Part shown: one piece after another, positions 1 through 8,896 of the stretch
Numbering within the stretch: the stretch's first letter is position 1
Layout of the letters: every line of letters begins with the position of its first letter
Program-made: the position numbers and the translations under genes
The notes under the pieces: model-generated
What the model was told of the DNA's origin: nothing
Database searches by the model: none
The model's input: only the letters and a program-made list of their open reading frames with translations
Assembly (NCBI GenBank): GCA_902768785.1
Contig: CACXMM010000017.1
Location: 1-64,000 of the forward strand
Origin: an uncultured Prevotellaceae bacterium
GTDB lineage: Bacteria > Bacteroidota > Bacteroidia > Bacteroidales > Bacteroidaceae
Direction of reading: 5' to 3'
DNA length: 64,000 nt

Positions 1-1
1 C

Positions 2-913
2 TACAAGGCGCTGCATCGTGTGGATTTCGACAATCCTTTGCTGCTGACCAGCGACAGCTATCCCATCACCCTCAACCGCATCCAGTATGCCTGTCCTGTA
101 AACAGGCAAAAGTACGAAGGGTTGCTGGATGAGAATGGTGGATATGTGAACAGTCTGGGAAATGCAGAGAAGATTATTTCCAATAATGTTCTGGCCTTGC
201 GAAACCTGATGGGAACAGACCACGATGGCTTCATGGTGCAACTCTGCGCCTATAAAGACATGGCGGGCAGTTTCGACAACTGGCGCAGTGACGAGGATGA
301 ACTCCAGCGCGTCCTTGCCGACACAACGATGACTGCCGATGAGCGCAAGGAAGCAGAGGCCAGTTTTCAGTCACCTGGCAAGATGATGCCCCTCTATCTC
401 AGCAGACTTTCTGATGCCTATCTCCACCAGAAGGCGGAGGCTTTCTATGCCGCAAAGATGGCACAGACGGAACTCTCCACGCCATTGCCGGCCGATAACC
501 CCTCAGCCGACCTTATCCGAAAGCTCTCTGCCAAATATCCTGGCCGCTTCCTGATGATCGACTTCTGGGGAATGGGCTGCGGTCCCTGCCGCTCAGCCAT
601 CCAGAACAGTAAGACCCTGCGGGCAGAGGTCGCCAAGCGCGATGACATCAAACTCATCTTTATCGCCGGCGAACGAACAGCCGAGGGTAGCGAGGCCTAT
701 CATAACTATGTAAAAGAATGGCTTGCCGACGAAGAAACCATCTGTCTTTCCAACACCGACTTCACCCGTATGCAAGAGCTGTTCCGTTTCAACGGCATCC
801 CCCACTACGAGACCATCACCCCCGATGGCCGCCGTGTGCGCGACGACCTCAACTTCAACGGCTACTACAACTTTGACTTCACGTTGAACAGGCTGAAAGA
901 GAAATTCAAATAA
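2..913 (+). CDS. Thioredoxin-fold (TlpA/AhpC-TSA-like) protein, C-terminal part
   Basis: The reading frame is open from the first full codon of the window, so the true start lies upstream and a GTG at 20 is not needed as a start. The last 130 or so residues form a thioredoxin-like domain: a hydrophobic strand followed by FWGMGCGPCRSA, with the CGPC redox motif near nucleotide 580, and a later cis-Pro region (GIPHYE). The upstream half (about 170 residues) is helical and matches the N-terminal region often found before TlpA-like domains in Bacteroidetes envelope proteins, but I cannot name it. Expected role is thiol-disulfide exchange in the periplasm. No signal peptide is visible because the 5' end is missing. 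The family is clear; the substrate is unknown. Confidence 0.8.
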   Translation, partial: YKALHRVDFDNPLLLTSDSYPITLNRIQYACPVNRQKYEGLLDENGGYVNSLGNAEKIISNNVLALRNLMGTDHDGFMVQLCAYKDMAGSFDNWRSDEDELQRVLADTTMTADERKEAEASFQSPGKMMPLYLSRLSDAYLHQKAEAFYAAKMAQTELSTPLPADNPSADLIRKLSAKYPGRFLMIDFWGMGCGPCRSAIQNSKTLRAEVAKRDDIKLIFIAGERTAEGSEAYHNYVKEWLADEETICLSNTDFTRMQELFRFNGIPHYETITPDGRRVRDDLNFNGYYNFDFTLNRLKEKFK

Positions 914-954
914 AACATTTGTCTTTAAGGATAACACATATTATAAAAAATTCG

Positions 955-962
955 TACCTTTG
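955..962 (+). promoter_or_regulatory. -7 promoter box of the BASS transporter gene
   Basis: TACCTTTG matches the Bacteroidetes -7 consensus TAnnTTTG and ends 22 bp before the ATG at 985. No convincing -33 box at the usual 19-21 bp spacing was found. This supports the start at 985 over the longer reading frame. Confidence 0.6.
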
Positions 963-984
963 CAGCAGGAAATCAATATCAACG

Positions 985-1920
985 ATGAAGAAGTTTTGTG
1001 ATTTTATAGTCCGTTGGATGGGTATCATGGTATTGCTGGTCGCAGCCCTGTCCTTGCTTTGGCCTGCATCGTTCCTTTGGATTGACACATGGACCATCAA
1101 CCCTCTGCTGGGAGTCATCATGTTCGGCATGGGGCTGACTCTTTCACCGCATGATTTCAGAATCGTACTGAGCCGGCCCAAGGAAATTCTAATAGGCTGT
1201 CTAACACAGTTTACTGTGATGCCTCTGCTGGCATGGTTGCTGACATGGGCTTTCGACCTTCCCAAGGCACTTGCTCTTGGTGTGATTCTTGTAGGCTGTT
1301 GTCCAGGGGGTACGGCATCCAACGTCATCACATATCTGGCTAAAGGAGACCTGGCCCTGTCTGTAGGAATGACAGCCGCTTCTACCCTACTCGCCCCTCT
1401 GCTTACCCCTCTGTTGGTATGGCTTATAGCGGGTACAATGGTGGATGTTGACACCTTGGGCATGTTGCAAAGCATCCTTTATGTAGTGATAGCACCTATC
1501 GTGGGCGGACTGCTCTGTCAGCGGTTCCTGCCATCTTTGACAAAGTGTATTGTTCCCTATCTCCCTTCCCTCTCATCGATTGCTATCGCGATGGTGGTAG
1601 GCATCGTTGTATCACATAATGCCGACCGATTAATGGTCGGTGGTCTGCTGGTGGTCTTCGTGGTGATGGCCCACAATCTGTTAGGTCTTGCCATCGGCTT
1701 CCTGCTCGGTCGTCTGTTACGGTTATCCAGCCCCAAGAATATTGCCCTTAGTATCGAAGTGGGCATGCAGAACTCCGGACTGGCCTCTTCGTTGGCTGTC
1801 CTCCATTTTGCGGCCTATCCCCTTGCAACCATTCCCGGTGCCATCTTCAGTGTATGGCACAACATCAGCGGAGCGCTTGTTGCCAAGTTCTTCCAGTCGA
1901 GAGTCCAGAGGACAGTGTAA
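985..1920 (+). CDS. Bile acid:sodium symporter (BASS) family transporter
   Basis: A 311-residue polytopic inner-membrane protein with about nine to ten hydrophobic segments. The family signature is visible: the GCCPGGTASNVITYLAKGD stretch around residues 108-126 and a second conserved region EVGMQNSGLASSLA near residue 255, which in BASS proteins form the crossed unwound helices that bind sodium. BASS members import bile acids, pantoate, pyruvate or other organic anions with Na+; the sequence does not reveal the substrate. The ATG at 985 is chosen because the frame upstream crosses the promoter box at 955-962 and encodes no membrane helix. It is transcribed alone or together with the GH43 gene 49 bp downstream. 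Confidence 0.85.
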   Translation: MKKFCDFIVRWMGIMVLLVAALSLLWPASFLWIDTWTINPLLGVIMFGMGLTLSPHDFRIVLSRPKEILIGCLTQFTVMPLLAWLLTWAFDLPKALALGVILVGCCPGGTASNVITYLAKGDLALSVGMTAASTLLAPLLTPLLVWLIAGTMVDVDTLGMLQSILYVVIAPIVGGLLCQRFLPSLTKCIVPYLPSLSSIAIAMVVGIVVSHNADRLMVGGLLVVFVVMAHNLLGLAIGFLLGRLLRLSSPKNIALSIEVGMQNSGLASSLAVLHFAAYPLATIPGAIFSVWHNISGALVAKFFQSRVQRTV

Positions 1921-1969
1921 TGTTGGGAGATCTTTTTTTTACACCTCGAATATTGTAACAAATAAAGAT

Positions 1970-3700
1970 ATGTATAAGAAACTTTTATTGATAGTATCCT
2001 TCGTGACAGTTTGCGTACAGGTTCATGCACAGTCACTGGCTCAGGAGTTTAAGCGCACAAGCAATGGAAATCCCATCAGTGGTAGCGTATTCTGCGCAGA
2101 CCCCACAGCACTCGAATACAACGGACGCCTCTACGTCTATGGTACCAATGACCATCAGGAATTCATTGCCAATGGTAAGAAAGGTGATAACACCTACGGT
2201 AATATCAAATCGATCGTTGTCTTTTCCACGGCCGATATGGTAAACTGGACATTCCACGGCACAATCGATACGAAGAAAATTTGTAAACAATGGGTAACCT
2301 CTCCATGGTATCAATCCTATGGAGTCTCATGGGCACCATCCGTGACATGGCGCACCACTGAGGATGGTACTGACGAGTTCTTCCTTTACTTCTGCAACAG
2401 CAGTCACGGCGTTGGCGTGCTGAAGGCTAATTCTCCTATAGGTCCCTGGAAATCGCCCCTGAACAAGTTGATGATTCACTACGATTCTCCTGGTGCTTTC
2501 CCAATGGGTACCTCTGCTAATTTTGACCCAGGTGTGGTCGTTGACGACAATGGTGTTGGATGGATCTCTTTTGGTGGACTGAATGATGATGGTAAGATCC
2601 TTCCCGATAACGCCCGTATTGCAAAACTGAAGCCCTCGATGACCGAACTCGACGGTAAGGCTGTCCGCATTCCAGCCCCCTATCATTTCGAGGCCAACGA
2701 GTTGAACGTCATCGGTGGGAAATATGTCTATACCTATTGTTCTCATTGGTCGCGCAATGATGCTGATTGGAACAACTATAAGAAAGAGAAGGGTATCAAC
2801 GCCACCATTCCAGGAGGAGGCACCATGTGCTATATGGTCAGCGATAATCCTTCCGATCCTGACTCTTGGGTTTACAAAGGCGCTTACGGACCAGGAGTAT
2901 CAGGTAATAACCACTCGCACCTTCAGAAATTCAAGGGCAACTACTATCACATCTACCATAACCACGGAAGTGTCCTGTTGGATGAAATGAAAAAAGCAGG
3001 TGCCGTGGACGGCAGTGCTGGCGATTACCGTTCTATATGTATAAACAAAGCGACAGTGAGTGAATCATCAGCCACTGTTAATCCCGTCACGCTGAACCTT
3101 GAAGGCTGCGACGCCATCGACACGATGAACCCCTATGAATTGCAACAGGCAGAAACCATGGCTACTTCTGGCGGAATTGAATACGATGACTTCTCGAATG
3201 TGAAAAAGAATACCAAAATCAGCGACCTGGGTAACGATGCATCCGAGAATATGCAGGTGAAGATGTCGGCGGGTTCTTGGACATATGTGCGCCATGTGGA
3301 TTTCGGTACCAATGGCGCATCGAAAATCATGCTGCGCGCCAAGGGGGAAGGAACAGTCGAGCTTCGTCTTACCAGAAAGGGAGCCAAGGCTTCCGCCACC
3401 TTCAATATCTCGTCTGACGAGATGGACGACTATGTTGTCGATGTCGATCCCAGTAAGGTCTTTGGTACGAAAAACATCTACTTGATCGTTACCGCCGGCA
3501 CCGATCTCTACCTCGATGCCTGGCAGGCTACAGAAGCACAGACTGAGGGCATTGTTGATATTGAGAGCAATGAACCCGTCAAACGAAAAGTCTATGATCT
3601 CTCAGGTCGCCGCCTTCCAGAGACCCATCAACACCATGGCATCGTCATCGAGCAATATGTTGACGGGAAGGGAAAGAAGCATAATCGTAAGAGAATGTAA
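1970..3700 (+). CDS. Secreted family 43 glycoside hydrolase with C-terminal CBM6
   Basis: 576 residues. A signal peptide (residues 1-20, ending VHA) precedes a five-bladed GH43 domain (about 40-365). Candidate catalytic residues are Asp44 in ADPTAL (base), Asp186 in FDPGVV (pKa modulator) and Glu241 in FEANEL (acid). A carbohydrate-binding module resembling CBM6 follows (about 385-525), then a tail with VYDLSGRRL and GIVI, a pattern common at the end of exported Prevotella proteins. GH43 enzymes remove arabinofuranose or xylose from arabinan, arabinoxylan or xylan; the subfamily cannot be fixed here. A longer in-frame reading (from 1688) overlaps the transporter gene and lacks a signal peptide before residue 95, so the start at 1970 is preferred. 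It converges on a second GH43 gene 7 bp away. Confidence 0.87.
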   Translation: MYKKLLLIVSFVTVCVQVHAQSLAQEFKRTSNGNPISGSVFCADPTALEYNGRLYVYGTNDHQEFIANGKKGDNTYGNIKSIVVFSTADMVNWTFHGTIDTKKICKQWVTSPWYQSYGVSWAPSVTWRTTEDGTDEFFLYFCNSSHGVGVLKANSPIGPWKSPLNKLMIHYDSPGAFPMGTSANFDPGVVVDDNGVGWISFGGLNDDGKILPDNARIAKLKPSMTELDGKAVRIPAPYHFEANELNVIGGKYVYTYCSHWSRNDADWNNYKKEKGINATIPGGGTMCYMVSDNPSDPDSWVYKGAYGPGVSGNNHSHLQKFKGNYYHIYHNHGSVLLDEMKKAGAVDGSAGDYRSICINKATVSESSATVNPVTLNLEGCDAIDTMNPYELQQAETMATSGGIEYDDFSNVKKNTKISDLGNDASENMQVKMSAGSWTYVRHVDFGTNGASKIMLRAKGEGTVELRLTRKGAKASATFNISSDEMDDYVVDVDPSKVFGTKNIYLIVTAGTDLYLDAWQATEAQTEGIVDIESNEPVKRKVYDLSGRRLPETHQHHGIVIEQYVDGKGKKHNRKRM

Positions 3701-3707
3701 ACAGGTA

Positions 3708-5333
3708 TTATTCGGAGCCGTCGTTCCGCTGGTAAGTGAACGCATCGACATCAACAAATCCACCCTTCTTCTTCGTGGCATAGCAGAAGATACCGAACTT
3801 CGTTCCCATGAAGAAACGCCGCCAATCGAAACGCATGCGGTAGTTGGCTGTGCCGATTTGTGTCCATTGGGTGCCGTCAAGACTATAGTAGAAGTTGGCG
3901 GCATCCTTTCCCCCACGTTCACCCGGGCGGAAATCACCATCAATACGCAACCACACCTTTGACTGTTTCAAAGGAACCTGCTCGATAGTCTTCTCTTCCG
4001 TCTTCGTAACCAGTTTATCACGGTCAGATAGTTCTACCGTCATCTCTGTCATTTCCAACAGTAGCTTACCTCCTTGTTTCTTCACGATGAGAGCACCTGT
4101 ATCACTGTTGAAAGCAGCCAAACCGGCACAATCGCCATCCTTCAAGTGTGACACATCCATGACGATCGATCCACTACAGGCTGGTCCCTCCATACGTTGT
4201 GTTAGCGTATTCGGAGCCAGATAGAGCGTGTTCACCACCCGATTGGTCTTCAGACGAAGATATCCAGGACGCTCTGTCAATGACCACGCTGCATCCACGG
4301 GATTATGGTTCCACTGCCAATGCAGTCCTAATTGTATGTTGGAAAAGTCATCACTTTTCACAATGGCAGTCTGGGACATGCCACTTTTCAGGGGGCGCAC
4401 CGTCTCGGGTACCTTCCCGTTCTCATCACCCAGCATCGGCCATCCGTTGATCCACCGGCAGGGCATCACCGTAAGTACACGTCCCACTCCCCCACGGTCT
4501 TGGAAGATAATGCCATACCAGTCGCCATCCTGTGTATCTACAATAGTACCCTGTGCCTCATAAGAGAAACCGCCGAACTCACTCTCAAGGATCACCTGCT
4601 TCTCGTAAGGTCCATGAATGTCATCCGCCCGATAACACACCTCCCGACGATGTCTGCCAGGTGCATAGGTATGGGATATCATCAACAGGTAATATTTCCC
4701 GTTATGCTTGATCATTCTACTTCCTTCCAAAAGACCTTTCTCATCTTCCTCACGCTGGAAGATACGTTGGTAAGTGCCCTCGATGACATCCGAGAGATCA
4801 GGTTTCAACTCCATCATCTCACCTGTTCCATAGATTACATACACCCTACCATCGTCATCGAAGAAAAGCGAACAGTCATGGAAGTGTCGCATCCTCGAAA
4901 CAATCGTCCATGGTCCTTCTGCTTTCTCTGCAGAAAAGATATAAGTATCACCCATCGGACCTTGCTCATTGGGTGCCAGCAAAGCATAGAATTTCCCATT
5001 GTGATACTTCAGCGAAGTGGCCCATTGCCCTCTACCATAGACTGTTCCGTTTAACATGTCGTACTTCGGAGAGTCGGTCAATCGGTCGAAGATATAACCC
5101 ACAGTCTCCCAGTTCTTCAGGTCCTTCGATGCCATCACGGGAGCTCCTGGCATCAAGTGCATGGTTGTAGTCACCAGATAGAACGTATCCCCAACCCTGA
5201 TCACATCGGGGTCGGGCACATCGGCCCACAGCATTGGGTTCTGGACCTTCTCAGTGTGGATAGTCTCATAATCATCGGCAACGGTTCCTATCCATGTCAG
5301 ACAGGCCACGCACATCATCATCACTTTTTTCAT
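3708..5333 (-). CDS. Family 43 glycoside hydrolase (beta-xylosidase / arabinofuranosidase type)
   Basis: 541 residues with a short N-terminal signal sequence (MKKVMMMCVACLTW..A). The five-bladed propeller occupies about residues 30-310, with candidate catalytic residues Asp41 (VPDPDV), Asp153 (HDCSLFFDDDG) and Glu203 (LLEGSRM), each in the order and context expected for GH43. The rest (about 320-541) is a beta-sandwich of the kind found at the C terminus of xylosidase-type GH43 enzymes, which helps close the active site. It probably releases xylose or arabinose from short oligosaccharides in the periplasm. A different subfamily from the convergent GH43 neighbour, to which it shows no close similarity. 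The substrate is not deducible. Confidence 0.87.
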   Translation of the reverse strand: MKKVMMMCVACLTWIGTVADDYETIHTEKVQNPMLWADVPDPDVIRVGDTFYLVTTTMHLMPGAPVMASKDLKNWETVGYIFDRLTDSPKYDMLNGTVYGRGQWATSLKYHNGKFYALLAPNEQGPMGDTYIFSAEKAEGPWTIVSRMRHFHDCSLFFDDDGRVYVIYGTGEMMELKPDLSDVIEGTYQRIFQREEDEKGLLEGSRMIKHNGKYYLLMISHTYAPGRHRREVCYRADDIHGPYEKQVILESEFGGFSYEAQGTIVDTQDGDWYGIIFQDRGGVGRVLTVMPCRWINGWPMLGDENGKVPETVRPLKSGMSQTAIVKSDDFSNIQLGLHWQWNHNPVDAAWSLTERPGYLRLKTNRVVNTLYLAPNTLTQRMEGPACSGSIVMDVSHLKDGDCAGLAAFNSDTGALIVKKQGGKLLLEMTEMTVELSDRDKLVTKTEEKTIEQVPLKQSKVWLRIDGDFRPGERGGKDAANFYYSLDGTQWTQIGTANYRMRFDWRRFFMGTKFGIFCYATKKKGGFVDVDAFTYQRNDGSE

Positions 5334-5356
5334 CTCTGTAACTTTTTATTCTGCGA

Positions 5357-5364
5357 CAAAGATA
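5357..5364 (-). promoter_or_regulatory. -7 promoter box of the second GH43 gene
   Basis: On the minus strand this reads TATCTTTG, a full match to TAnnTTTG, 23 bp before the start codon at 5333. A clear -33 box at 19-20 bp was not seen. Confidence 0.55.
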
Positions 5365-5513
5365 CAAAAGAACTTGCAAACAAGACTCATATAAATGTAT
5401 CTTTTTCTTTATCAAAAGTGTTCTTTCATAAGATACGCCAAAAATGGGAGATGATTTCTCAACTCCCATCACGTTAACGGATAAAATAAATCGTAGTTTC
5501 GGTAAAGCGGAAG

Positions 5514-6782
5514 TTACCTTTTAATAAACTCCACACGACGGTTCTTGGCTCTTCCTGCTTCAGTCTTGTTATCAGCCACCGGTTCATGTGATCCCTTCCC
5601 CACTGCTTTTAAGTTGAAGCCATCAACACCAAGTTTCTCCAAAGCACTGACGATAGCTTCGGCACGCTTTTGAGATAGCGGATCATTGACAGCATCAGAG
5701 CCTTGGTTGTCGGTATGGCCCTGTACCTCAAAGCGAACACCGGGGTTCTTCTTCATATACTCAGCCACCCTCTGGATCTCCGCCATTGACTCAGATTTCA
5801 GCGTAGCCTTTCCTGTATCAAAGAGGATGTTGTTTGTCACAAACTTACCTGTCTCGGCGATAGCCTTTTCGACAGCAGCAACCTTGGCATCGATATCAGT
5901 AGCATTTCTCTCATAGAGATCAACGGCACCTTTGGCAATACGGATATTCTTCATATAGGTATGATGGCTGCCCCCACTACTGAACCATGTCACCCATCCG
6001 GCCCCAGGCTTGGCATTGGGGACATTGATCACACGTCGTCCATCGACGTAGAACTTGATGGCACGCTTATTGAATGAAAGAGCGAAGTGATGCCAACGTC
6101 CATCGTTGTATGGACCTGCCTGAGAACTTGCATGACCTTCTTTGTGTGTGTAACTTGGCTCTGAAGTCATACAATAATTGCAATCGAAGGTATGTTTGTC
6201 ATGGGCAAAACCATATGTAATGGTGAACAATTCATTGTCACGAGACTCTGTCTCATGCATAATGTCAAGTTCAATACTGGAAGCGCCATCCTTCTGCCTG
6301 TCATCATAGAGCATATCGTATTCGATGGTGAACACATCACCTAGATAGTTCTTGATACCTCCCTTCACCAGAGGCGACAACCAGCAGTCGTGCTTATCCA
6401 TCTCGATACATTTCACGCCATTGATACTGGCCACTTCAGCACTTCCCCTGACAAGATCCCACTTTGATGGGAACTCACCAATCTGTTCGCCTTCCAAGTT
6501 ATCTTCGAACATCACGACAGAGCCAGGTACGAAGTCACTCTTGGCATTTTTCGTATCATTCTGGTAATCATCAACATTGCCATCGTCACTTGTAGAAGAA
6601 CTACTTTCCCCGTTAAGCACTTGATCTGCTTTATTCTCAACAGTCTTCTCTACTTTCTTCTCTACCTTCTCTTTGGCCTTCTCCACGGCTTTCTCTCCGA
6701 GTTTCTTCAGCCATCCTTGTGCATCGGCATTCATTGCGAAAGCAACAACCGTCATCATCAAAATAAGTCTTTTCATATTCAT
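5514..6782 (-). CDS. OmpA-family outer membrane/peptidoglycan-binding protein
   Basis: 422 residues. A signal peptide (1-21, ending ADA) is followed by a Lys/Glu/Val-rich coiled coil (about 25-60), a Ser/Asp linker, a jelly-roll-like domain (about 75-285, with WHHFALSFN and IKFYVDGRR typical of LamG/concanavalin folds) and a C-terminal OmpA domain (about 310-422) with FDTGKATL, VQGHTDNQGSD and the closing NRRVEF motif that contacts diaminopimelate of peptidoglycan. It should link a surface or periplasmic module to the cell wall. Its promoter shares an exact 14-bp element and spacing with that of the response regulator at 8897, so it is a likely target of that two-component system. Confidence 0.85.
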   Translation of the reverse strand: MNMKRLILMMTVVAFAMNADAQGWLKKLGEKAVEKAKEKVEKKVEKTVENKADQVLNGESSSSTSDDGNVDDYQNDTKNAKSDFVPGSVVMFEDNLEGEQIGEFPSKWDLVRGSAEVASINGVKCIEMDKHDCWLSPLVKGGIKNYLGDVFTIEYDMLYDDRQKDGASSIELDIMHETESRDNELFTITYGFAHDKHTFDCNYCMTSEPSYTHKEGHASSQAGPYNDGRWHHFALSFNKRAIKFYVDGRRVINVPNAKPGAGWVTWFSSGGSHHTYMKNIRIAKGAVDLYERNATDIDAKVAAVEKAIAETGKFVTNNILFDTGKATLKSESMAEIQRVAEYMKKNPGVRFEVQGHTDNQGSDAVNDPLSQKRAEAIVSALEKLGVDGFNLKAVGKGSHEPVADNKTEAGRAKNRRVEFIKR

Positions 6783-6818
6783 TTGTTCTTAGTTTGGTAA
6801 TTATTCATGATTTGGTGA

Positions 6819-6849
6819 CAAAGATACGAACTATATTTGAACCGCGCAA
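6819..6849 (-). promoter_or_regulatory. Promoter of the OmpA-family gene
   Basis: On the minus strand, TTG (6849-6847) is followed by exactly 20 bp and TATCTTTG (6826-6819), a strong match to the Bacteroidetes promoter. The expected start of transcription leaves a leader of about 35 nt before the ATG at 6782. The -33 box is the last three bases of the shared 14-bp element at 6847-6860. Confidence 0.7.
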
Positions 6850-6860
6850 TCCCCCAAATG
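6847..6860 (-). promoter_or_regulatory. Putative regulator site, copy 1 (CATTTGGGGGATTG)
   Basis: On the minus strand this reads CATTTGGGGGATTG, identical to 8830-8843 on the plus strand. In both places the last TTG serves as the -33 box, with 20 bp to the -7 box. It lies in the divergent region between the OmpA-family gene and the histidine kinase gene, so it could control either or both. It was seen nowhere else in the window by eye. Confidence 0.6.
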
Positions 6861-6915
6861 GGGCTTTTTCTTAAGGAAAAACATGACAAATCGAAGATTA
6901 TCACAAAACTTTATG

Positions 6916-6923
6916 TATATTTG
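6916..6923 (+). promoter_or_regulatory. -7 promoter box of the histidine kinase gene, 4 bp before ATG
   Basis: TATATTTG fits TAnnTTTG but ends only 4 bp before the ATG at 6928. Transcription starting a few bases downstream of the box would give an mRNA with almost no leader. No clear -33 box is present. Confidence 0.5.
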
Positions 6924-6927
6924 CAGC

Positions 6928-8817
6928 ATGGAAAAGAGGATAGGCATCATCATCGCAATACTATTACTGGCAGGATTCAGTAAAACCATGGCCTACAATG
7001 ACCATAGGAACCGACATGTGGATTCGTTGGAAACGGTGTTGCACAGTGACAGTCCACCCAAGGGAAAGGAACTGTTGGAAGCCTATCTGAACCTCATGTC
7101 AGGCTATCAGAACACCAATAACAAACGTTGTATGCTTTATGCCCATAAGGCACTGGCACTTTCGTATGAATTAAATGCCCTGAAGGCGCGGGAGAGTGCC
7201 TGGTACAATTTGGGGCTGATGGCTTATGGTCGCGATGAATATAACAAGGCCTTGGGTTATTTCCAACAAGCCCTGGCCGTGACTGACTCAATGAAAAACG
7301 ACAAGCGATACAAAAAAAGTGACATCGATGACAACCTGTCGCAAATCTACGGAGCCATCGGTAATCTTTACAATATACAAGACAAAGCCCTTCTGGCCAT
7401 CGAATACTATCAGAAAGCACTTCCTATCTTCGAAAAATATGGTTGGCTGGAGAGTCAAACAATCCTCCATCATAATGTGGCGGAACTCTACCTGTCGATG
7501 GGCAACAACGAGAAAGCCGAATATCACTACACCCAGGCTATCAAGACCGGTACGGCATCAAAAGATTCCCTGATGATGGCACTGCCCAGGAAAGGACTGG
7601 TGAAGATCTATATCGACCAGGACAAATATGAACAAGCACGACAGACCATCAATTTCGCCTATACCTATTATTACGCCCACCGACATGAGGAGCCTGGCGA
7701 CTACTCCCAGATTCTAACCTCGTTGGTGAAGATGCATCTGATGAGCGGTCATGAGAACCTGCAGAAAGCCAAAGCATTTGCTGAGGAAGCCCTGACCTAC
7801 GATCAAGGGGAGCTAATGAGCGAAAACCGCTATGATATCCATGCCGCTGCTGCCATGGTGGCCATGCATGAGGAAAATTGGCAACAGGCTTTGTACCATG
7901 CTCTGCGATCTGTTCATGAGAAAGATGAGGAAGCAACATACGGTGATGTGGGTAGCTACGAGATGCTGGCCACCATCTACATGCATCTGGGTGATCAGAG
8001 CAAAGCTAACCGTTATTTAAAAAAGATACGCACAATGATGGAACGCTTCGCCACCAACAACTACCAGAGCAGTCTGAGTCAGATGGAGGTTCTCTACCTA
8101 ACAAAAGAGAAAGAGGCCCGTATCGAACAGCTGATCCAAGAGAAGCGATGGTTCCTCTGGGGAGGCATCCTCACGGCATTGGTACTCTTACTCACTGCTG
8201 GCGTATTCTTCCTGTTATGGCGCAGCATCCGTCTGAAACGGCAGACAGCTCTGATACAGGCACATCTCGACGGTGAAATAACCGAACGGGTGAGAATAGC
8301 CCGCGACCTCCATGACCGGTTAGGGGGTACGCTGACTGCTCTGAAGCAGACCCTGCCAAAGGGAGAAAACACCTCCTTTGCTTTGGTTGATGAGGCCATT
8401 CGCGAGATGCGTCATGTGAGTCATCATCTCCTTCCCGACTCATTGAACCGTTACGGATTGCGGGTGGCCTTGCGAGATTATTGTCAGACACTGAAGAACG
8501 TGTCGTTCTCGTTCATAGGAAAAGAGAAACGGTTAGACAAGCAGAAAGAAGAGGCAATCTACTGTATAGTGTATGAACTGGTGAACAATGCTGTGAAAAG
8601 TGCCCAAGCCAAACATATCCTCGTTCATCTGTATGCAGATGATCAAGTAACCACCATCAATGTAAGCGATGACGGACGAGGCAGCACCCAGGAGGAACGA
8701 GAGAAGGGTATGGGACTTAGCAATATCCGACAGCGGGTGAACACCTTAGGCGGTACTCTGAGCTTTTTCTCCAAACCCAACGAAGGCACAGAGGTGAATA
8801 TTGAAATCAAGAACTAA
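6928..8817 (+). CDS. TPR-containing sensor histidine kinase (HisKA_3 type)
   Basis: 629 residues. A signal peptide or N-terminal helix (1-23) leads into a periplasmic array of tetratricopeptide repeats (about 50-390), then one membrane helix (about 408-430), a HisKA_3 dimerisation domain with the phospho-accepting His462 in ARDLHDRLGG, and an HATPase domain (about 530-629) with the N box NNAVKSA, the G1 box DDGRG and the G2 box GMGLSN. TPR kinases of this build are frequent in Bacteroidetes and pair with NarL/LuxR-type regulators; the gene for one follows at 8897. The signal sensed is unknown. The ATG at 6928 is chosen because the earlier in-frame start at 6883 lies upstream of the promoter box. 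Confidence 0.88.
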   Translation: MEKRIGIIIAILLLAGFSKTMAYNDHRNRHVDSLETVLHSDSPPKGKELLEAYLNLMSGYQNTNNKRCMLYAHKALALSYELNALKARESAWYNLGLMAYGRDEYNKALGYFQQALAVTDSMKNDKRYKKSDIDDNLSQIYGAIGNLYNIQDKALLAIEYYQKALPIFEKYGWLESQTILHHNVAELYLSMGNNEKAEYHYTQAIKTGTASKDSLMMALPRKGLVKIYIDQDKYEQARQTINFAYTYYYAHRHEEPGDYSQILTSLVKMHLMSGHENLQKAKAFAEEALTYDQGELMSENRYDIHAAAAMVAMHEENWQQALYHALRSVHEKDEEATYGDVGSYEMLATIYMHLGDQSKANRYLKKIRTMMERFATNNYQSSLSQMEVLYLTKEKEARIEQLIQEKRWFLWGGILTALVLLLTAGVFFLLWRSIRLKRQTALIQAHLDGEITERVRIARDLHDRLGGTLTALKQTLPKGENTSFALVDEAIREMRHVSHHLLPDSLNRYGLRVALRDYCQTLKNVSFSFIGKEKRLDKQKEEAIYCIVYELVNNAVKSAQAKHILVHLYADDQVTTINVSDDGRGSTQEEREKGMGLSNIRQRVNTLGGTLSFFSKPNEGTEVNIEIKN

Positions 8818-8829
8818 ATACAAAACCCA

Positions 8830-8843
8830 CATTTGGGGGATTG
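8830..8843 (+). promoter_or_regulatory. Putative regulator site, copy 2 (CATTTGGGGGATTG)
   Basis: Exact copy of the element at 6847-6860, here in front of the response regulator gene. Its final TTG is the -33 box. Flanks also agree partly (AAAA...CCC before it). Autoregulation by the encoded LuxR-type protein is the simplest reading, but the binding protein is inferred. Confidence 0.6.
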
Positions 8844-8871
8844 TCAGATTCGATGAAACTCCTTACCTTTG
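8841..8871 (+). promoter_or_regulatory. Promoter of the response regulator gene
   Basis: TTG (8841-8843), 20 bp, then TACCTTTG (8864-8871). The leader to the ATG at 8897 is about 25 nt. The regulator therefore has its own promoter despite lying only 79 bp after the kinase gene. Confidence 0.7.
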
Positions 8872-8896
8872 TAACCGCAAACAAACAGACAGCAAT

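Noticed and set aside
1688..1969. N-terminal extension of the first GH43 enzyme
   Set aside because: It overlaps the transporter gene in another frame and would place 94 non-signal residues before an obvious signal peptide.
3700..3708. The two GH43 genes as a tandem duplication
   Set aside because: They are convergent, differ in length and C-terminal modules, and share only family-level motifs.
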